Assembly (NCBI GenBank): GCA_964640955.1
Contig: CAZXJI010000019.1
Location: 1 to 64,000 of the forward strand
Direction of reading: 5' to 3'
DNA from: CAXXOK01 sp964640955
Lineage (GTDB): Bacteria; Bacillota; Clostridia; Christensenellales; Aristaeellaceae
DNA length: 64,000 bases
The position numbers and the translations under genes are program-made. The notes below the pieces were generated by a model that saw nothing but the letters and a program-made list of their open reading frames with translations, did no database searches and was not told the origin of the DNA. Below are positions 25,105 through 33,909 of the stretch, in pieces (position 1 is the stretch's first letter; every line of letters begins with the position of its first letter).

Positions 25105-26091
25105 CTACGCGTCCTCAAAGGGCATGTTGTTGCCTGCGGCACGGCTCAGGTCTTCGGGATCGAAAGTCATACCCTGCTTGCGGCGGTACTGATCCTGCAA
25201 GACCTTGGTGTGGACGTAGGCGCGGTTCTGCCGGTTGGCGGGGGTCACGCTCAGGTGCATGCCCTTCTGTCCGTCCGGCAAAAGCGAAAAGCGCACCTTG
25301 ATGAACAGCGAACCGTGCTGGGGGCACTTGCTCAGCGCCACGTACCGGCCGGGCGCCTGGGGCGTAAGCTCGGTCGTCAGCTGCGTGGACTTTTTGCAGG
25401 TGGGGCAGCGGGGCGCGATTACGTCCTCTCCCGCGAGCCCTTCCGCTACCGAGCGCACCGTATGGGTGATGCGCATGCGGTCGCGGCGCGGGTTATGGCT
25501 CAATTTGCGGGGGGTCTGCTCGTGTTTGAGCACGCCCTCGGGATCGGGCAGCTTTTTGAGCACCAGCGCAGTGTAGTACGCGTCGTTGACCGCGTTGTGA
25601 AAGTCGCGGCTTTCGTCCGCGGGGATTTCCAGCTGCTCCATCGCGCCCTTCAGGGATTTTTGCCGCGCGCCCAACGCAAAGGCTTCGGCGTAGTAGCGCT
25701 GGATATCGTACATCTTGGCGCAGGCGCCCGCGAAGTGGAAAAAGTCCAGGTTCTGCTGAAAAACGCTCACGTCGTCCGCGCCCCAGGTGAGAAACACGTA
25801 ATCCTCGCCGCACCAGTCGGCGAAGCGCTCCATCGCCTCGGGGAAAGCGGGCGCGTCGCAGAGCTCCTCGCGGCCCAGGTGGGTCATGCGGCGCACGCGG
25901 GGGTGGATGTTCACATAATGGGTCGGGCGGATGGGGATGGAAAGCTCGTCCAGCACCGAAAAATCGTCGCCGAGCTTTACCGCGCCGATCTGGATGACCT
26001 CAAACAGCAGGCTGTCGCCAATCTGGCGAAAGACCTGCGTGTTGAAACTGGTCGGTTGGTTCCATTCCAAATCCATAACGATATAGTGCAT
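25105..26091 (-). CDS. 3'-5' exonuclease (DnaQ/KapD-like) with zinc-binding C-terminus
   Basis: 328 aa from the ATG at 26091 (GGAG ten bases upstream; the longer ORF has no matching family N-terminus). DEDD exonuclease motifs: D-L-E in MDLEWNQ near residue 6, a middle Asp in WGADDVSVF, and H..D in DFHNAVNDAYYTALV. After ~residue 200 come two Cys pairs or Cys/His (CPTCKKS, CPQHGS), which suggest a zinc ribbon. It could trim RNA or DNA ends; the substrate is unknown. It lies between BaiN-like and kinase genes on the same strand. Confidence 0.82.
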   Translation of the reverse strand: MHYIVMDLEWNQPTSFNTQVFRQIGDSLLFEVIQIGAVKLGDDFSVLDELSIPIRPTHYVNIHPRVRRMTHLGREELCDAPAFPEAMERFADWCGEDYVFLTWGADDVSVFQQNLDFFHFAGACAKMYDIQRYYAEAFALGARQKSLKGAMEQLEIPADESRDFHNAVNDAYYTALVLKKLPDPEGVLKHEQTPRKLSHNPRRDRMRITHTVRSVAEGLAGEDVIAPRCPTCKKSTQLTTELTPQAPGRYVALSKCPQHGSLFIKVRFSLLPDGQKGMHLSVTPANRQNRAYVHTKVLQDQYRRKQGMTFDPEDLSRAAGNNMPFEDA

Positions 26092-26149
26092 CGATAAAAA
26101 CTCCAGTCCGGCTTGATTCCGTATCCTTACGCGGGCAAACGCCCGCCTG

Positions 26150-27385
26150 TCAGCTTTCCGCGGCGGCAGCCCGCCCGGCGCAGTAGCCCGTGGCAAACGC
26201 GATGTGCAGGTTGTAGCCGCCCGTCAGCGCATCCACGTCCAAAAGCTCCCCCGCAACGTACAGCCCTTTGACCAGCCTGCTTTCGAGGGTGGCCGGCCTG
26301 AACTGCCCGACCTGCGCGCCGCCGGCCGTGATCACCGCGGCGGCGATCGGCTCGGGGCCGGTCACGGGCAGGGGCAGCGCCTTGGTCAGACTCACGAGCC
26401 GCTCCCGCTCCTCGCGGCGCAGTTCGCCCGCGGGTTTGAGCGGATCGATCTGCGCAAGCTCCGCCACCGTCAGGGCAAGCCGCTCCGGGTACAGCCCGCG
26501 CAGAATCGCCTGCAGATGTTTGCGGCCGGCCGCCGCCACGTCCCGCACCAGCCGTTCGTCCAGCTGTTTGTCCGTAAGCCCCGGCTTCAGGTCGAGCTCC
26601 AGCCGGCACTCTTCCGGCGGCAGCCCCGCCAGGTAGCTGGACGCGGTCAATACCAGCGGCCCCGATACGCCGAAATGCGTAAAGAGCATCTCGCCAATCT
26701 CGGTGTACAGGCGCTTTTTGCCGCGCCGCAGGGTGAGCCGCACGTTTTTGAGCGACAGTCCCTGCAACGCCCGCACCCACTCCGCGTCGCTTAGAAGCGG
26801 CGCCAGCGCGGCCTTCGGCGGTTCCACCGCGTGTCCGCAGGCGGCCAGCAGCGCGTACCCGTCGCCGGTGCTGCCGGTGGAAGGGTAGCTGCACCCGCCC
26901 GTGCACAGGACCACCGCGTCCGCGGCGAGGGCTTCGCCGCCTTCCAGCATCGCACCCGCCACACGCCCGTCCTTGACCGTCAGCGCCGAAACGCGGGCGT
27001 TCAGGCGCACGGTAACGCCCCTGCGGGTCAGTTGGCGCTCGAAGGCGTGGGTCACGTCGCTGGCCTTCTGCGAGGCGGGAAACACGCGCCTGCCGCGCTC
27101 CGTAACCGTGGGGCAGCCCCACGCGGCGAGCTTTTCCGTAAGCGCGGCGGGCGGCAGGGCTTCCAGCGCCGAGTAGAGGAAACGCGGGTTGCGCACCACG
27201 TTTTGGCGAAATTCCTCCGGCGTGCAGAGGTTGGTTACGTTGCAGCGCCCCTTGCCGGTAATGTAGAGCTTCTTGCCGAGCTTCTCGTTGCGCTCCAGCA
27301 GTGTTACCCGCGCGCCCGCTTCCGCGGCGGTCACGGCAGCCATCAGCCCCGCGGCCCCGCCGCCGATGATCAGAACCGAATGCAT
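26150..27385 (-). CDS. BaiN-like NAD(P)/FAD-dependent oxidoreductase (HI0933 family)
   Basis: 411 aa. FAD dinucleotide motif IIGGGAAGLMAAVTAAEAG at 5-23, then LERNEKLGKKLYITGKGRCN, which is diagnostic of the HI0933/BaiN family; DAVVLCTGGCSYPSTGSTGDG; and a C-terminal AGELLDVDALTGGYNLH with GYCAGRAAA. Most members are widespread flavoproteins of unclear physiological substrate; the BaiN name comes from bile-acid work in Clostridium, and a bile-acid role here is not implied. RBS GGAGTG. Confidence 0.88.
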   Translation of the reverse strand: MHSVLIIGGGAAGLMAAVTAAEAGARVTLLERNEKLGKKLYITGKGRCNVTNLCTPEEFRQNVVRNPRFLYSALEALPPAALTEKLAAWGCPTVTERGRRVFPASQKASDVTHAFERQLTRRGVTVRLNARVSALTVKDGRVAGAMLEGGEALAADAVVLCTGGCSYPSTGSTGDGYALLAACGHAVEPPKAALAPLLSDAEWVRALQGLSLKNVRLTLRRGKKRLYTEIGEMLFTHFGVSGPLVLTASSYLAGLPPEECRLELDLKPGLTDKQLDERLVRDVAAAGRKHLQAILRGLYPERLALTVAELAQIDPLKPAGELRREERERLVSLTKALPLPVTGPEPIAAAVITAGGAQVGQFRPATLESRLVKGLYVAGELLDVDALTGGYNLHIAFATGYCAGRAAAAES

Positions 27386-27406
27386 AGGTCACTCCTTGCC
27401 GGGCGT

Positions 27407-28324
27407 CTATCCGCGGGCCGGGGCGGCTTCGTTCGGCGCGTCCTTCGCTGCGGCGGGCGCCGCGGCGTCCTCCCGGTCCAGGTACACGCCGTGCGCGTTC
27501 CACAGGCTTTCCAGGCGCTTGAGGTGCTCGGACAGCTCCACGCGGCGGCGCAGGCTCAGCGCCACGATCAGGGCGTTGAGCAGCGAAAGCGGCGCGGCGA
27601 GCGAATCCACGAAGCTGGCCATGTCCGTGTGCGCGAACAGGCACACGTCCGCCACGGCCCCCAGCGGGCTCATGGCCCCGTCGGTCACGGCGACGACCTT
27701 CGCGCCGTTTTCCCGCGCGATGCGCATGCACTCGACCGTGCGCGTGGAGTACCGGGGAAAGCTTACGCCCACCAGCACATCCGGCGCGCCGACGCGCTCC
27801 ATCTCGTCGAACACCTCGCCGATGGCGTTTTGCACCATCACCACGTCGTCGAAGATCAGCCGCAGGTAATGGCCGAAAAACTGCGCCAGCGGCGCCGCCG
27901 AGCGCAGCCCCATCACGTAGATGCGCCGCGCGCCGAGCATCAGCTCCACCGCGCGGTCGAAATCCTTCTGGGACAGGTCCTCGGTCGTGAGCCTTATGTT
28001 GCGCATGTCGTTTTTGAGCACCGTGCGCAGCACGTCGTTTTCCTTGATCTCCGAAGCGATGTTGAAGCGCTCGCTGGCCGTCAGGCGCTGGCGCACCAGC
28101 TCCTGCAGGGCCGCCTGCAGCTCGGGGTAACCCTCGTAGCCCATGGCGGTGGCGAAGCGCACCACGGTCGATTCGCTGACCCCGCAGTGCTGCCCCAGCG
28201 TTACGGCGGTCATGAAGGCCGCCTTGTCCGAATGCTCCGCAATATAGGCCGCGATGCGCCTGTGGCCCTTGCTCAGGGCCTTGCCGCGCAGGTTCAGGCG
28301 CCGGATGATCTCTTGCGTATCCAT
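27407..28324 (-). CDS. RpiR/MurR-family transcriptional regulator
   Basis: 305 aa. N-terminal HTH_6 domain with RRIAAYIAEHSDKAAFMTAVTLG and GVSESTVVRFATAMGYEGYPEL (short parts), then a SIS sugar-phosphate-binding domain (~120-265) with IYVMGLRSAAPLA and VGVSFPRYSTRTVE. The C-terminus is an Ala-rich tail. It would regulate a sugar-phosphate-related operon, possibly its neighbours. Sensing of a phosphosugar is inferred from the domain. RBS GGAGG. Confidence 0.88.
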   Translation of the reverse strand: MDTQEIIRRLNLRGKALSKGHRRIAAYIAEHSDKAAFMTAVTLGQHCGVSESTVVRFATAMGYEGYPELQAALQELVRQRLTASERFNIASEIKENDVLRTVLKNDMRNIRLTTEDLSQKDFDRAVELMLGARRIYVMGLRSAAPLAQFFGHYLRLIFDDVVMVQNAIGEVFDEMERVGAPDVLVGVSFPRYSTRTVECMRIARENGAKVVAVTDGAMSPLGAVADVCLFAHTDMASFVDSLAAPLSLLNALIVALSLRRRVELSEHLKRLESLWNAHGVYLDREDAAAPAAAKDAPNEAAPARG

Positions 28325-28373
28325 ATGCCTCCACGGCGCCCATGCGCCTGTCTTGGAAACGGTCGGCGGACGC

Positions 28374-29147
28374 TCAGTCGGCGTCGGCCCCCAGGTCTTT
28401 GACGAAGGATGCGAAAGCGGCCACGTGTTCGCTTGGGTTGCCCATGAAGGTGTAGGTCACGTGCCCCTTGTTGAGCCAGTCCAGGTCGCTGCCCGTTTCC
28501 GGCGGTTCCATCCGGCATTCGTTGGTCATCCAGTAATACACGCCCGCGCGCGGGCTTTCCCGGCGGATATAGCTGTCCCGGAAGTTGGCCACCGACAGGG
28601 GCGCGAGCACCGGGGAGAGTACCTCCTCGGGCCTGCGGAGCGGCGCGTTCATGTTGAGGATCGTCGCGGGCGGGGTTTTGAGGTCCGCGTACCGCTCGGC
28701 GGTCATCACGGCCAGCCAGGCCACGTGGTCGTACAGGGCCTGGTCGGCCTCGTGGTGCACGCTCACGGCCATGGCGCGCACGTGGTTGAGCGCCGCCTCG
28801 GTCGCCGCGCCGACGGTGCCGGAGTAATGCACGGCCATTCCGGCGTTGTACCCGTCGTTGATGCCGGATATCACCAGGTCGGCCGGTTCGCTGAGCAGGC
28901 TGAACAGGGCCAGGCGCACGCAGTCGGCGGGCGTGCCCGATACCGCCCAGGCGTCGACGCTCTTTTCGCCCATGTCGAAGCCCTTGACGTAGATGGGGTC
29001 GGCCAGGGTAATCCGCTGGCTGGCGGCGCTCTGCTGCACGCTGGGCGCGCATACGCTCACCTTGTGCCCCCGCGCCGCCGCCGCCCGGCACAGCGCATGG
29101 ATGCCCGTGCTTTGGATACCGTCGTCGTTCACCAGTAGTATGTGCAT
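28374..29147 (-). CDS. surE: 5'-nucleotidase SurE
   Basis: 257 aa from the ATG at 29147 (CGGAG upstream). The family N-terminus MHILLVNDDGIQSTGI contains the metal-binding DD (8-9); ASQRITL and VSGTPADCV follow; SGINDGYNAG carries the conserved Asn; and SGTVGAATEA closes the active site. SurE removes phosphate from nucleoside monophosphates and other substrates. It lies just downstream of a holin-like membrane protein, probably in one transcript from 29553-29581. Confidence 0.93.
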   Translation of the reverse strand: MHILLVNDDGIQSTGIHALCRAAAARGHKVSVCAPSVQQSAASQRITLADPIYVKGFDMGEKSVDAWAVSGTPADCVRLALFSLLSEPADLVISGINDGYNAGMAVHYSGTVGAATEAALNHVRAMAVSVHHEADQALYDHVAWLAVMTAERYADLKTPPATILNMNAPLRRPEEVLSPVLAPLSVANFRDSYIRRESPRAGVYYWMTNECRMEPPETGSDLDWLNKGHVTYTFMGNPSEHVAAFASFVKDLGADAD

Positions 29148-29161
29148 AGCGCTCCGTACTC

Positions 29162-29515
29162 CTACTCCCGCAATTTTCCCGTCAACGCGCCCATCAGCGT
29201 CCGCCCGACGTTGACCACGAACGCCACCGCGACCGCCCACCAGTAGTTGTCCATCGTCACCGCGCCGCCCAGAAGCCCCGCGGCCGTCCATACCAGCCAC
29301 GCGTCCACCGCCACGTACAAAAGCCCCAGCGTCAGCCAGTTGATCACTTTCAAAAGCAGCCTGACCAGCGGCCGAAGCACCGCGTACAGCACGGCCAGGA
29401 TCGCCCCGATCATTACGGCGTTCGTCCAGTCCGTCATGTGCACGCCGGGCAGGTACACGGCGCACAGCGGCACGGCCGCCACGGTGACCGCAAAACGGAG
29501 GATGGCTCCAAACAC
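29162..29515 (-). CDS. small membrane protein, phage holin family 4 (PF04020)-like
   Basis: 117 aa, four hydrophobic helices. The pattern YLPGVHMTDWTNAVMIGAILAVLYAVLRPLVRLLL (short part) followed by NWLTLGLLYVAVDAWLVW matches the chromosomal Phage_holin_4_2-like membrane proteins found in most Bacillota. Despite the name these are not known to lyse cells. It precedes surE by 14 bases and is the first gene after a promoter. Confidence 0.8.
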   Translation of the reverse strand: MFGAILRFAVTVAAVPLCAVYLPGVHMTDWTNAVMIGAILAVLYAVLRPLVRLLLKVINWLTLGLLYVAVDAWLVWTAAGLLGGAVTMDNYWWAVAVAFVVNVGRTLMGALTGKLRE

Positions 29516-29552
29516 GCTTTCGCCTCCCGCCGGTCCGTCCTATTCAGCCCCT

Positions 29553-29581
29553 AGTATACCACAGACCGGCGAAAATGTAAC
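29553..29581 (-). promoter_or_regulatory. sigma-A-like promoter of holin-like gene and surE
   Basis: Minus strand TATACT -10 (29553-29558) with a weak GTTACA -35 (29576-29581) at 17 bases. Confidence 0.55.
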
Positions 29582-29591
29582 GCCCGCGCCT

Positions 29592-29984
29592 TCAGCCGCC
29601 GCGCCTGCGCAGGTGAAGGAGCGCCGTGACCAGCGAAAAGGCGGCCAGCGTCCCTTCGGCCAGCACCACCTGGCCGTTGACGGCCGTCACGGCCGCTAAA
29701 ACAGCCTGGCGCAGCAGCCCGGCCGTCTGCAGGTACTGGGCCGCGAGCGCCATGAGCAGCAGCCCCGCCGCGGCGAACAGCCACGCGGTCAGCCCGTTGT
29801 TGACCGTCGAGATGCCCGCGGCCGGCAGCACCAGCGCGGCGCAGACGCCCAGCACCAGGCCCTTGAGCAGATACTGCCAAAAGCCGCCCGACAGCATCAG
29901 TTCGTCCGTCCACCGGAGCAATGCGCACACAAGCACGCACAAGAGCGCCGGGGCGACGACGACCAACAGTTTTCGCATCAGCAC
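29592..29984 (-). CDS. small integral membrane protein, unknown
   Basis: 130 aa with about four TM helices (for example LLVVVAPALLCVLVCALL and YLLKGLVLGVCAALVLPAAG). The GTG at 29984 is chosen because GGAGGG lies six bases upstream; an ATG two codons later is possible. The C-terminus ends in RRRGG. I do not recognise the family, and its neighbours give no clear hint of function. Confidence 0.6.
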   Translation of the reverse strand: MLMRKLLVVVAPALLCVLVCALLRWTDELMLSGGFWQYLLKGLVLGVCAALVLPAAGISTVNNGLTAWLFAAAGLLLMALAAQYLQTAGLLRQAVLAAVTAVNGQVVLAEGTLAAFSLVTALLHLRRRGG

Positions 29985-30011
29985 GGTTTTCCCTCCTCGC
30001 GGTCGGACGGT

Positions 30012-30039
30012 TTGTGGCGCGCGCCGGATATGGTATAAT
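30012..30039 (+). promoter_or_regulatory. sigma-A promoter of 2H phosphoesterase gene
   Basis: TTGTGG (30012-30017), 16-base spacer, perfect TATAAT (30034-30039), ~30 bases before the start codon. Confidence 0.65.
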
Positions 30040-30069
30040 CGGTTCACAGGGGAAAGGAACGTGACGACG

Positions 30070-30591
30070 ATGGATGAAAAACGCCTGTATCTGGTCGCGC
30101 TGATGGACGAAACGGCCGAGCGGGAGCTGGACGGCCTCAACCGCACGCTCGTGAGTCTGGGCCTGTGCCAGAACCCGCAGTTGGGCATTCCCTTCCACAT
30201 CACGCTGGCAAGCTTCGATCCGCGCCGGGAGGCCGAGGTCGTGCGGCGCGCGCGGGACGTGTGCGCCCGGACGGACGCGTTCAGCCTGCAATTGAGCGGG
30301 CTGGGCCTGTTCGGGCTGAAGGTGCTCTTCGTCGCCCCGGCCGTCAACCGGGAGCTGATCGACCTGCACGACGCTCTCGACCCCCGGCAGCCGGCGGCCG
30401 GCGCGCACCAGTGGGTGCCGCACGTCACCCTGCTCATCGACGAGCCCGACGGCCATATCCCAAAGGCGGTGCCCATCGTGGCGGAGGCGTTCGTTCCCGC
30501 CGCGGCGAGGGTGGAAAGCGTGTCGGTGTACGAGTTTCCGCCCGCGCGGTTCGTGGGCAGGTTTCCCCTGCGTTCGTCCGGGCCCGCCTGA
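30070..30591 (+). CDS. 2'-5' RNA ligase/2H phosphoesterase superfamily protein
   Basis: 173 aa. It has two HxTx motifs, HITL (~residue 44) and HVTL (~119), which form the active site of 2H phosphoesterases such as LigT/ThpR and YjcG. These enzymes act on 2',3'-cyclic phosphates or 2'-5' RNA links; the exact substrate is unknown. The start is uncertain: a GTG nine bases upstream is also in frame, with GGGGAAAGGA before both. It converges with trmD. Confidence 0.82.
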   Translation: MDEKRLYLVALMDETAERELDGLNRTLVSLGLCQNPQLGIPFHITLASFDPRREAEVVRRARDVCARTDAFSLQLSGLGLFGLKVLFVAPAVNRELIDLHDALDPRQPAAGAHQWVPHVTLLIDEPDGHIPKAVPIVAEAFVPAAARVESVSVYEFPPARFVGRFPLRSSGPA

Positions 30592-30600
30592 CGGGCGTCT

Positions 30601-31344
30601 TTACGCTTCCCCGGCTTTTTCCCGCGCCGCCGCGATCGTTTCCGCGCGCTCCTTTTCCGTCATGGGCGCGCTTTGAAACAGGTCGGGGCGGCGTTCGCAC
30701 GTGGTCAGCAGCGCCTGTCGGCGCCGCCAGGCGGCGATTTCGGCGTGGTTGCCGTTCAAAAGCACCTCCGGCACCGCCAGGCCGCGGTATTCCCGCGGCC
30801 GCGTGTACTGCGGGTACTCCAGCAGCCCCTCCGAAAAGCTTTCCTCCAGCGCGCTCTCCCCGCTGCCCAGCACCCCGGGCACCAGCCGGGCCACCGCGTC
30901 CACCACGGCCAGGGCGGCCAGCTCCCCGCCGGTCAGCACGAAGTCGCCCAGCGAAATCTCCTCGTCCACCACCAGGTCCAGCGCCCGCTGGTCGACGCCC
31001 TCGTAGTGCCCGCACAAAAGGATCAGCCCGTCCTGCCGGGCCAGGCTCTGCACCTTCTTTTGCGTGAGCGGCGCTCCCTTGGGACTCATGTACAGGCAGG
31101 GGCCCGCATACCCGGCCGCCCGCGCCGCCTCCACAGCGTCCACGATGGGCTGGGCCGTCATCACCATGCCCGCGCCGCCCCCGAAGGGATAGTCGTCGGT
31201 GTTTTTGTGCTTGAGCGTGCTGAAAGGGCGAATGTCCACCGGCGTGACCGTCATAAGCCCCTCGGCGCGCGCGCGGCCCAGGATGCTTGCGTCAAGCGGG
31301 CTTTCGAACATTTCGGGGAAGATGCTAAGAATCGCTATTTTCAT
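30601..31344 (-). CDS. trmD: tRNA (guanine-N1-)-methyltransferase
   Basis: 247 aa. It methylates G37 of tRNAs with SAM. The SPOUT-fold knot is visible in YPFGGGAGMVM (52-62), LCGHYEGVDQR (~109-119) and ISLGDFVLTGGELA (~130-143), all diagnostic for TrmD. The gene is last in the conserved ylxM-ffh-rpsP-khpA-rimM-trmD operon; its ATG lies inside the end of rimM (20-base overlap), which implies coupled translation. Confidence 0.96.
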   Translation of the reverse strand: MKIAILSIFPEMFESPLDASILGRARAEGLMTVTPVDIRPFSTLKHKNTDDYPFGGGAGMVMTAQPIVDAVEAARAAGYAGPCLYMSPKGAPLTQKKVQSLARQDGLILLCGHYEGVDQRALDLVVDEEISLGDFVLTGGELAALAVVDAVARLVPGVLGSGESALEESFSEGLLEYPQYTRPREYRGLAVPEVLLNGNHAEIAAWRRRQALLTTCERRPDLFQSAPMTEKERAETIAAAREKAGEA

Positions 31345-31858
31345 AATACGCCACCTCGGCGAGGGCCTCCGCGTCCAGCACCATGCGCCCGGCCTTCACG
31401 TCCAGCTCGCGCACGAGGCGCTTGAGAAACGGGGCCATCATGGTTCCGCGCGGGGTGGAAAACACCAGCACGTCCGCCGCGCCGTTCTGCAGCACGTCGG
31501 TCACGGTGCCCACGTCGTTTCCCCCGGCGTCGATCGCCTTCACGCCCAGCAGGTCGGCGATGAACACCTCGTTCGTGTTAAGCGTGCGCGCGTGCGCACG
31601 GTCGATATACACGGCCTGCCCGCGCAGGGCTTCGGCCGCGTCGCGGTCGTTCACACCTTCGATCGTCAGGTACACGTCGCCGCCGGACACGCGCGCGGAA
31701 AGCACCCCGATGGGCGCATACGCTTCTCCCCGGCGCACGTAAACCTTCGCGAGGCCGTCGAAGCGCGCGGGGTCGTCCGTTTCGTGGCGCAGCTTCACCT
31801 CGCCGCGCAGGCCCTGCGGTTTGACGATCGTGCCCAGCAGCAGGTAAGGTTCGAGCAT
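31325..31858 (-). CDS. rimM: ribosome maturation factor RimM
   Basis: 177 aa from the ATG at 31858 with AAAGGAG upstream. The N-terminal RimM domain begins LLLGTIVKPQGLRGEVKL, with LTIEGVNDRDAAEALRGQAVY; the C-terminal PRC-barrel reads ADLLGVKAIDAGGNDVGTV and TPRGTMMAPFLKRLVRELD (short parts). It helps 30S head assembly by binding ribosomal protein S19. It overlaps trmD and follows khpA in the operon. Confidence 0.95.
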   Translation of the reverse strand: MLEPYLLLGTIVKPQGLRGEVKLRHETDDPARFDGLAKVYVRRGEAYAPIGVLSARVSGGDVYLTIEGVNDRDAAEALRGQAVYIDRAHARTLNTNEVFIADLLGVKAIDAGGNDVGTVTDVLQNGAADVLVFSTPRGTMMAPFLKRLVRELDVKAGRMVLDAEALAEVAYYENSDS

Positions 31859-32002
31859 ATCGGCTCCTTTCGGGGGCGGCAAACACGACGAGGGCCGGGC
31901 CCTGCGCCGGAGGGGCAAACGCAAACAGGCGCGCCGTGCGGGCCCAACCGCCCGCCGCGGCGCGCTGATGCCGCCGCCTGCGCAGAGCGCCGCGGCGCGG
32001 GG

Positions 32003-32230
32003 TTACTGAATCTCCACAAAGACCGGCTTCTGGTTTTTGGCGGTCGCCGCGCGCACCACGGAACGGATGGCCTTGGCGATGCGCCCCTGCTTGCCGATCA
32101 CCTTGCCCATGTCCTCGGGGGCCACGTGCAGTTCGAGGATGGTCGCCTCGGGCCCGATCGTCTCTTCAACGGTCACGGCATCCTTGTTGTCCACCAGGGA
32201 TTTGGCGATATATTCTACGAGCTCCTTCAT
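32003..32230 (-). CDS. khpA: KH-domain RNA-binding protein KhpA (YlqC)
   Basis: 75 aa, one KH domain with the loop GKVIGKQGRIAKAIR (~42-56). KhpA is a small RNA-binding protein, often partnered with KhpB/Jag, affecting cell division and sRNA use in Gram-positives. Its place between rpsP and rimM is conserved. RBS GAGGGG; its start is four bases after the rpsP stop. Confidence 0.93.
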   Translation of the reverse strand: MKELVEYIAKSLVDNKDAVTVEETIGPEATILELHVAPEDMGKVIGKQGRIAKAIRSVVRAATAKNQKPVFVEIQ

Positions 32231-32234
32231 GAGC

Positions 32235-32480
32235 TCACCCCTCGAGGATTCCGCTCTTTTTGAGCAGCGTGCGTACGGTGTCGGTCGGCTGCGCGCCCAC
32301 GCTCAGCCACTTCTTGGCGGCTTCCTCGTCGATCTTGATGGTGGCGGGCTCGGTCATGGGATCGTAGTAGCCGATCTCGGCGATGTTGCGGCCGTCGCGG
32401 GGGCTGGCGATATCGGCGACGACGACGCGGTAAAAGGGTTTCTTCTTCATGCCCATTCTTTTGAGACGAATCTTGACCAT
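32235..32480 (-). CDS. rpsP: 30S ribosomal protein S16
   Basis: 81 aa. The start MVKIRLKRMGMKKKPFYRVVVAD (short part) and the following RDGRNIAEIGYYDPM are diagnostic for bS16, which stabilises the 30S body. AGGAGG precedes the ATG. It lies between ffh and khpA as in most Bacillota. Confidence 0.96.
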   Translation of the reverse strand: MVKIRLKRMGMKKKPFYRVVVADIASPRDGRNIAEIGYYDPMTEPATIKIDEEAAKKWLSVGAQPTDTVRTLLKKSGILEG

Positions 32481-32589
32481 GTTGGTTTCCTCCTAATGCT
32501 CTGTTGATATTTATGTCAATCACGGTTGTGACTAACGACGGTTGGACGGGCGCGGCGGGCGCGAGACGCGCCCTTTGGCGCTGCCTGGT

Positions 32590-33909
32590 TTACTTGAAAT
32601 TCCGCATCATTTTGCGGGCCATGCCTTTGTTGCCCATCATGCGCTTCATCATGTCGCGGGCCTGCTCGAACTGGCGCATGAGGCTATTGACATCCTGCAC
32701 GGTGGTGCCGCTGCCCGCGGCGATGCGCTTGCGGCGGCTGGCGTTGAGCACGTTGGGGTTGCGGCGTTCCCGCGGGGTCATGGAGCGGATGATGGCCTCG
32801 GGCTTTTTCATGGCGTTCTCGTCGATCTCCACGTCGCCCATCTTCCCCGCGCCAGGCAGCATGGACAGCATGCTTTTGATACCGCCCATCTTTTTCATCT
32901 GCTGCATCTGGGCCAGAAAATCGTCCAGGGTCAGTTCCCCGGGCTTGCGGCGGGCCAGCTTTTCGACCGTTTCGGCGTCCGCCGTCTCCTGCGCCTTCTC
33001 GATGAGGGTCATCATGTCCCCCATGCCCAGAATGCGCTGCGCCATGCGGTCGGGGTGGAAGGGTTCGATATCGGAAAGCTTCTCGCCCGTGCCGCTGAAC
33101 TTGATGGGCTTGCCCACCACGGCCTTGATGGAAAGCGCCGCGCCGCCGCGGGTGTCGCCGTCCAGCTTGGTTAATATCACCCCGTCGATGCCCAGCTTCT
33201 CGTCGAAGGTCTTGGCCACGGTCACGGCGTCCTGGCCGGTCATGGCGTCCACCACGAAGAGGATCTCCTGGGGCTTCACCCTCGCCTTGAGGTTCTGAAG
33301 CTCCTCCATCAGCGCCTCGTCGATGTGCAGGCGGCCCGCCGTATCGATGATCAGCACGTCCCTGCCGTGGTCGCGGGCGTATTCCACCGCCTCCAGCGCG
33401 GTTTTCACCGGGTCCTGCGTGCCGTGCTCGTACACCGGCACCTTCACCTGCTCGCCCACCACCTGCAACTGCTTGATGGCGGCCGGACGGTAGATGTCGC
33501 AGGCGGCAAGGATGGGCTTCTTGCCCGTTTTCTGCAGGTAGTTGGCCAGCTTCGCGGCCATGGTGGTTTTGCCCGCGCCCTGCAGGCCGCAGAGCATGTA
33601 AACGGTGGGCACGCTGGAGCTCCAGGTGAGGCGCGCGTTCTGCGTGCCCATGAGCTCCGTCATTTCCTCGGCGACGATCTTGACCACCTGCTGGCCGGGG
33701 GTCAGGCTGGTAAGCACCTGGCTGCCCACGCAGCGCTCGGTGATCCGCTTGCAAAAATCCTTCACGACCAGGTAGTTGACGTCCGCTTCCAGCAGCGCCA
33801 TGCGCACCTCGCGCACGCCTTCCTTCACGGTCTGCTCGTTGAGCTTCCCGCGCGCGGTCAGCTTGCCCAGCGCCGCCGTCAGCTTCTGGCTCAGGCCCTC
33901 AAACGCCAT
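32590..33909 (-). CDS. ffh: signal recognition particle protein Ffh
   Basis: 439 aa. N domain (1-90), G domain with GLQGAGKTTMAAKLA (~107-121), DIYRPAA, DTAGR and TKLDGDTRGG, and the Met-rich M domain (~300-439; MQQMKKMGG, RRNPNVLNASRRKRIAAGSG). It binds signal sequences and 4.5S/6S-type SRP RNA and delivers nascent chains to FtsY. Its start overlaps the end of ylxM by 11 bases. Confidence 0.97.
   Translation of the reverse strand: MAFEGLSQKLTAALGKLTARGKLNEQTVKEGVREVRMALLEADVNYLVVKDFCKRITERCVGSQVLTSLTPGQQVVKIVAEEMTELMGTQNARLTWSSSVPTVYMLCGLQGAGKTTMAAKLANYLQKTGKKPILAACDIYRPAAIKQLQVVGEQVKVPVYEHGTQDPVKTALEAVEYARDHGRDVLIIDTAGRLHIDEALMEELQNLKARVKPQEILFVVDAMTGQDAVTVAKTFDEKLGIDGVILTKLDGDTRGGAALSIKAVVGKPIKFSGTGEKLSDIEPFHPDRMAQRILGMGDMMTLIEKAQETADAETVEKLARRKPGELTLDDFLAQMQQMKKMGGIKSMLSMLPGAGKMGDVEIDENAMKKPEAIIRSMTPRERRNPNVLNASRRKRIAAGSGTTVQDVNSLMRQFEQARDMMKRMMGNKGMARKMMRNFK

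Noticed and set aside
23506..26097. 863-codon plus-strand ORF opposite the nucleoside kinase and exonuclease
   Set aside because: Low-complexity composition, no recognisable domain, antisense to two well-supported genes.
29162..29515. Holin of a prophage lysis cassette
   Set aside because: The family is a common chromosomal membrane protein; no endolysin or phage gene is near, and surE follows.
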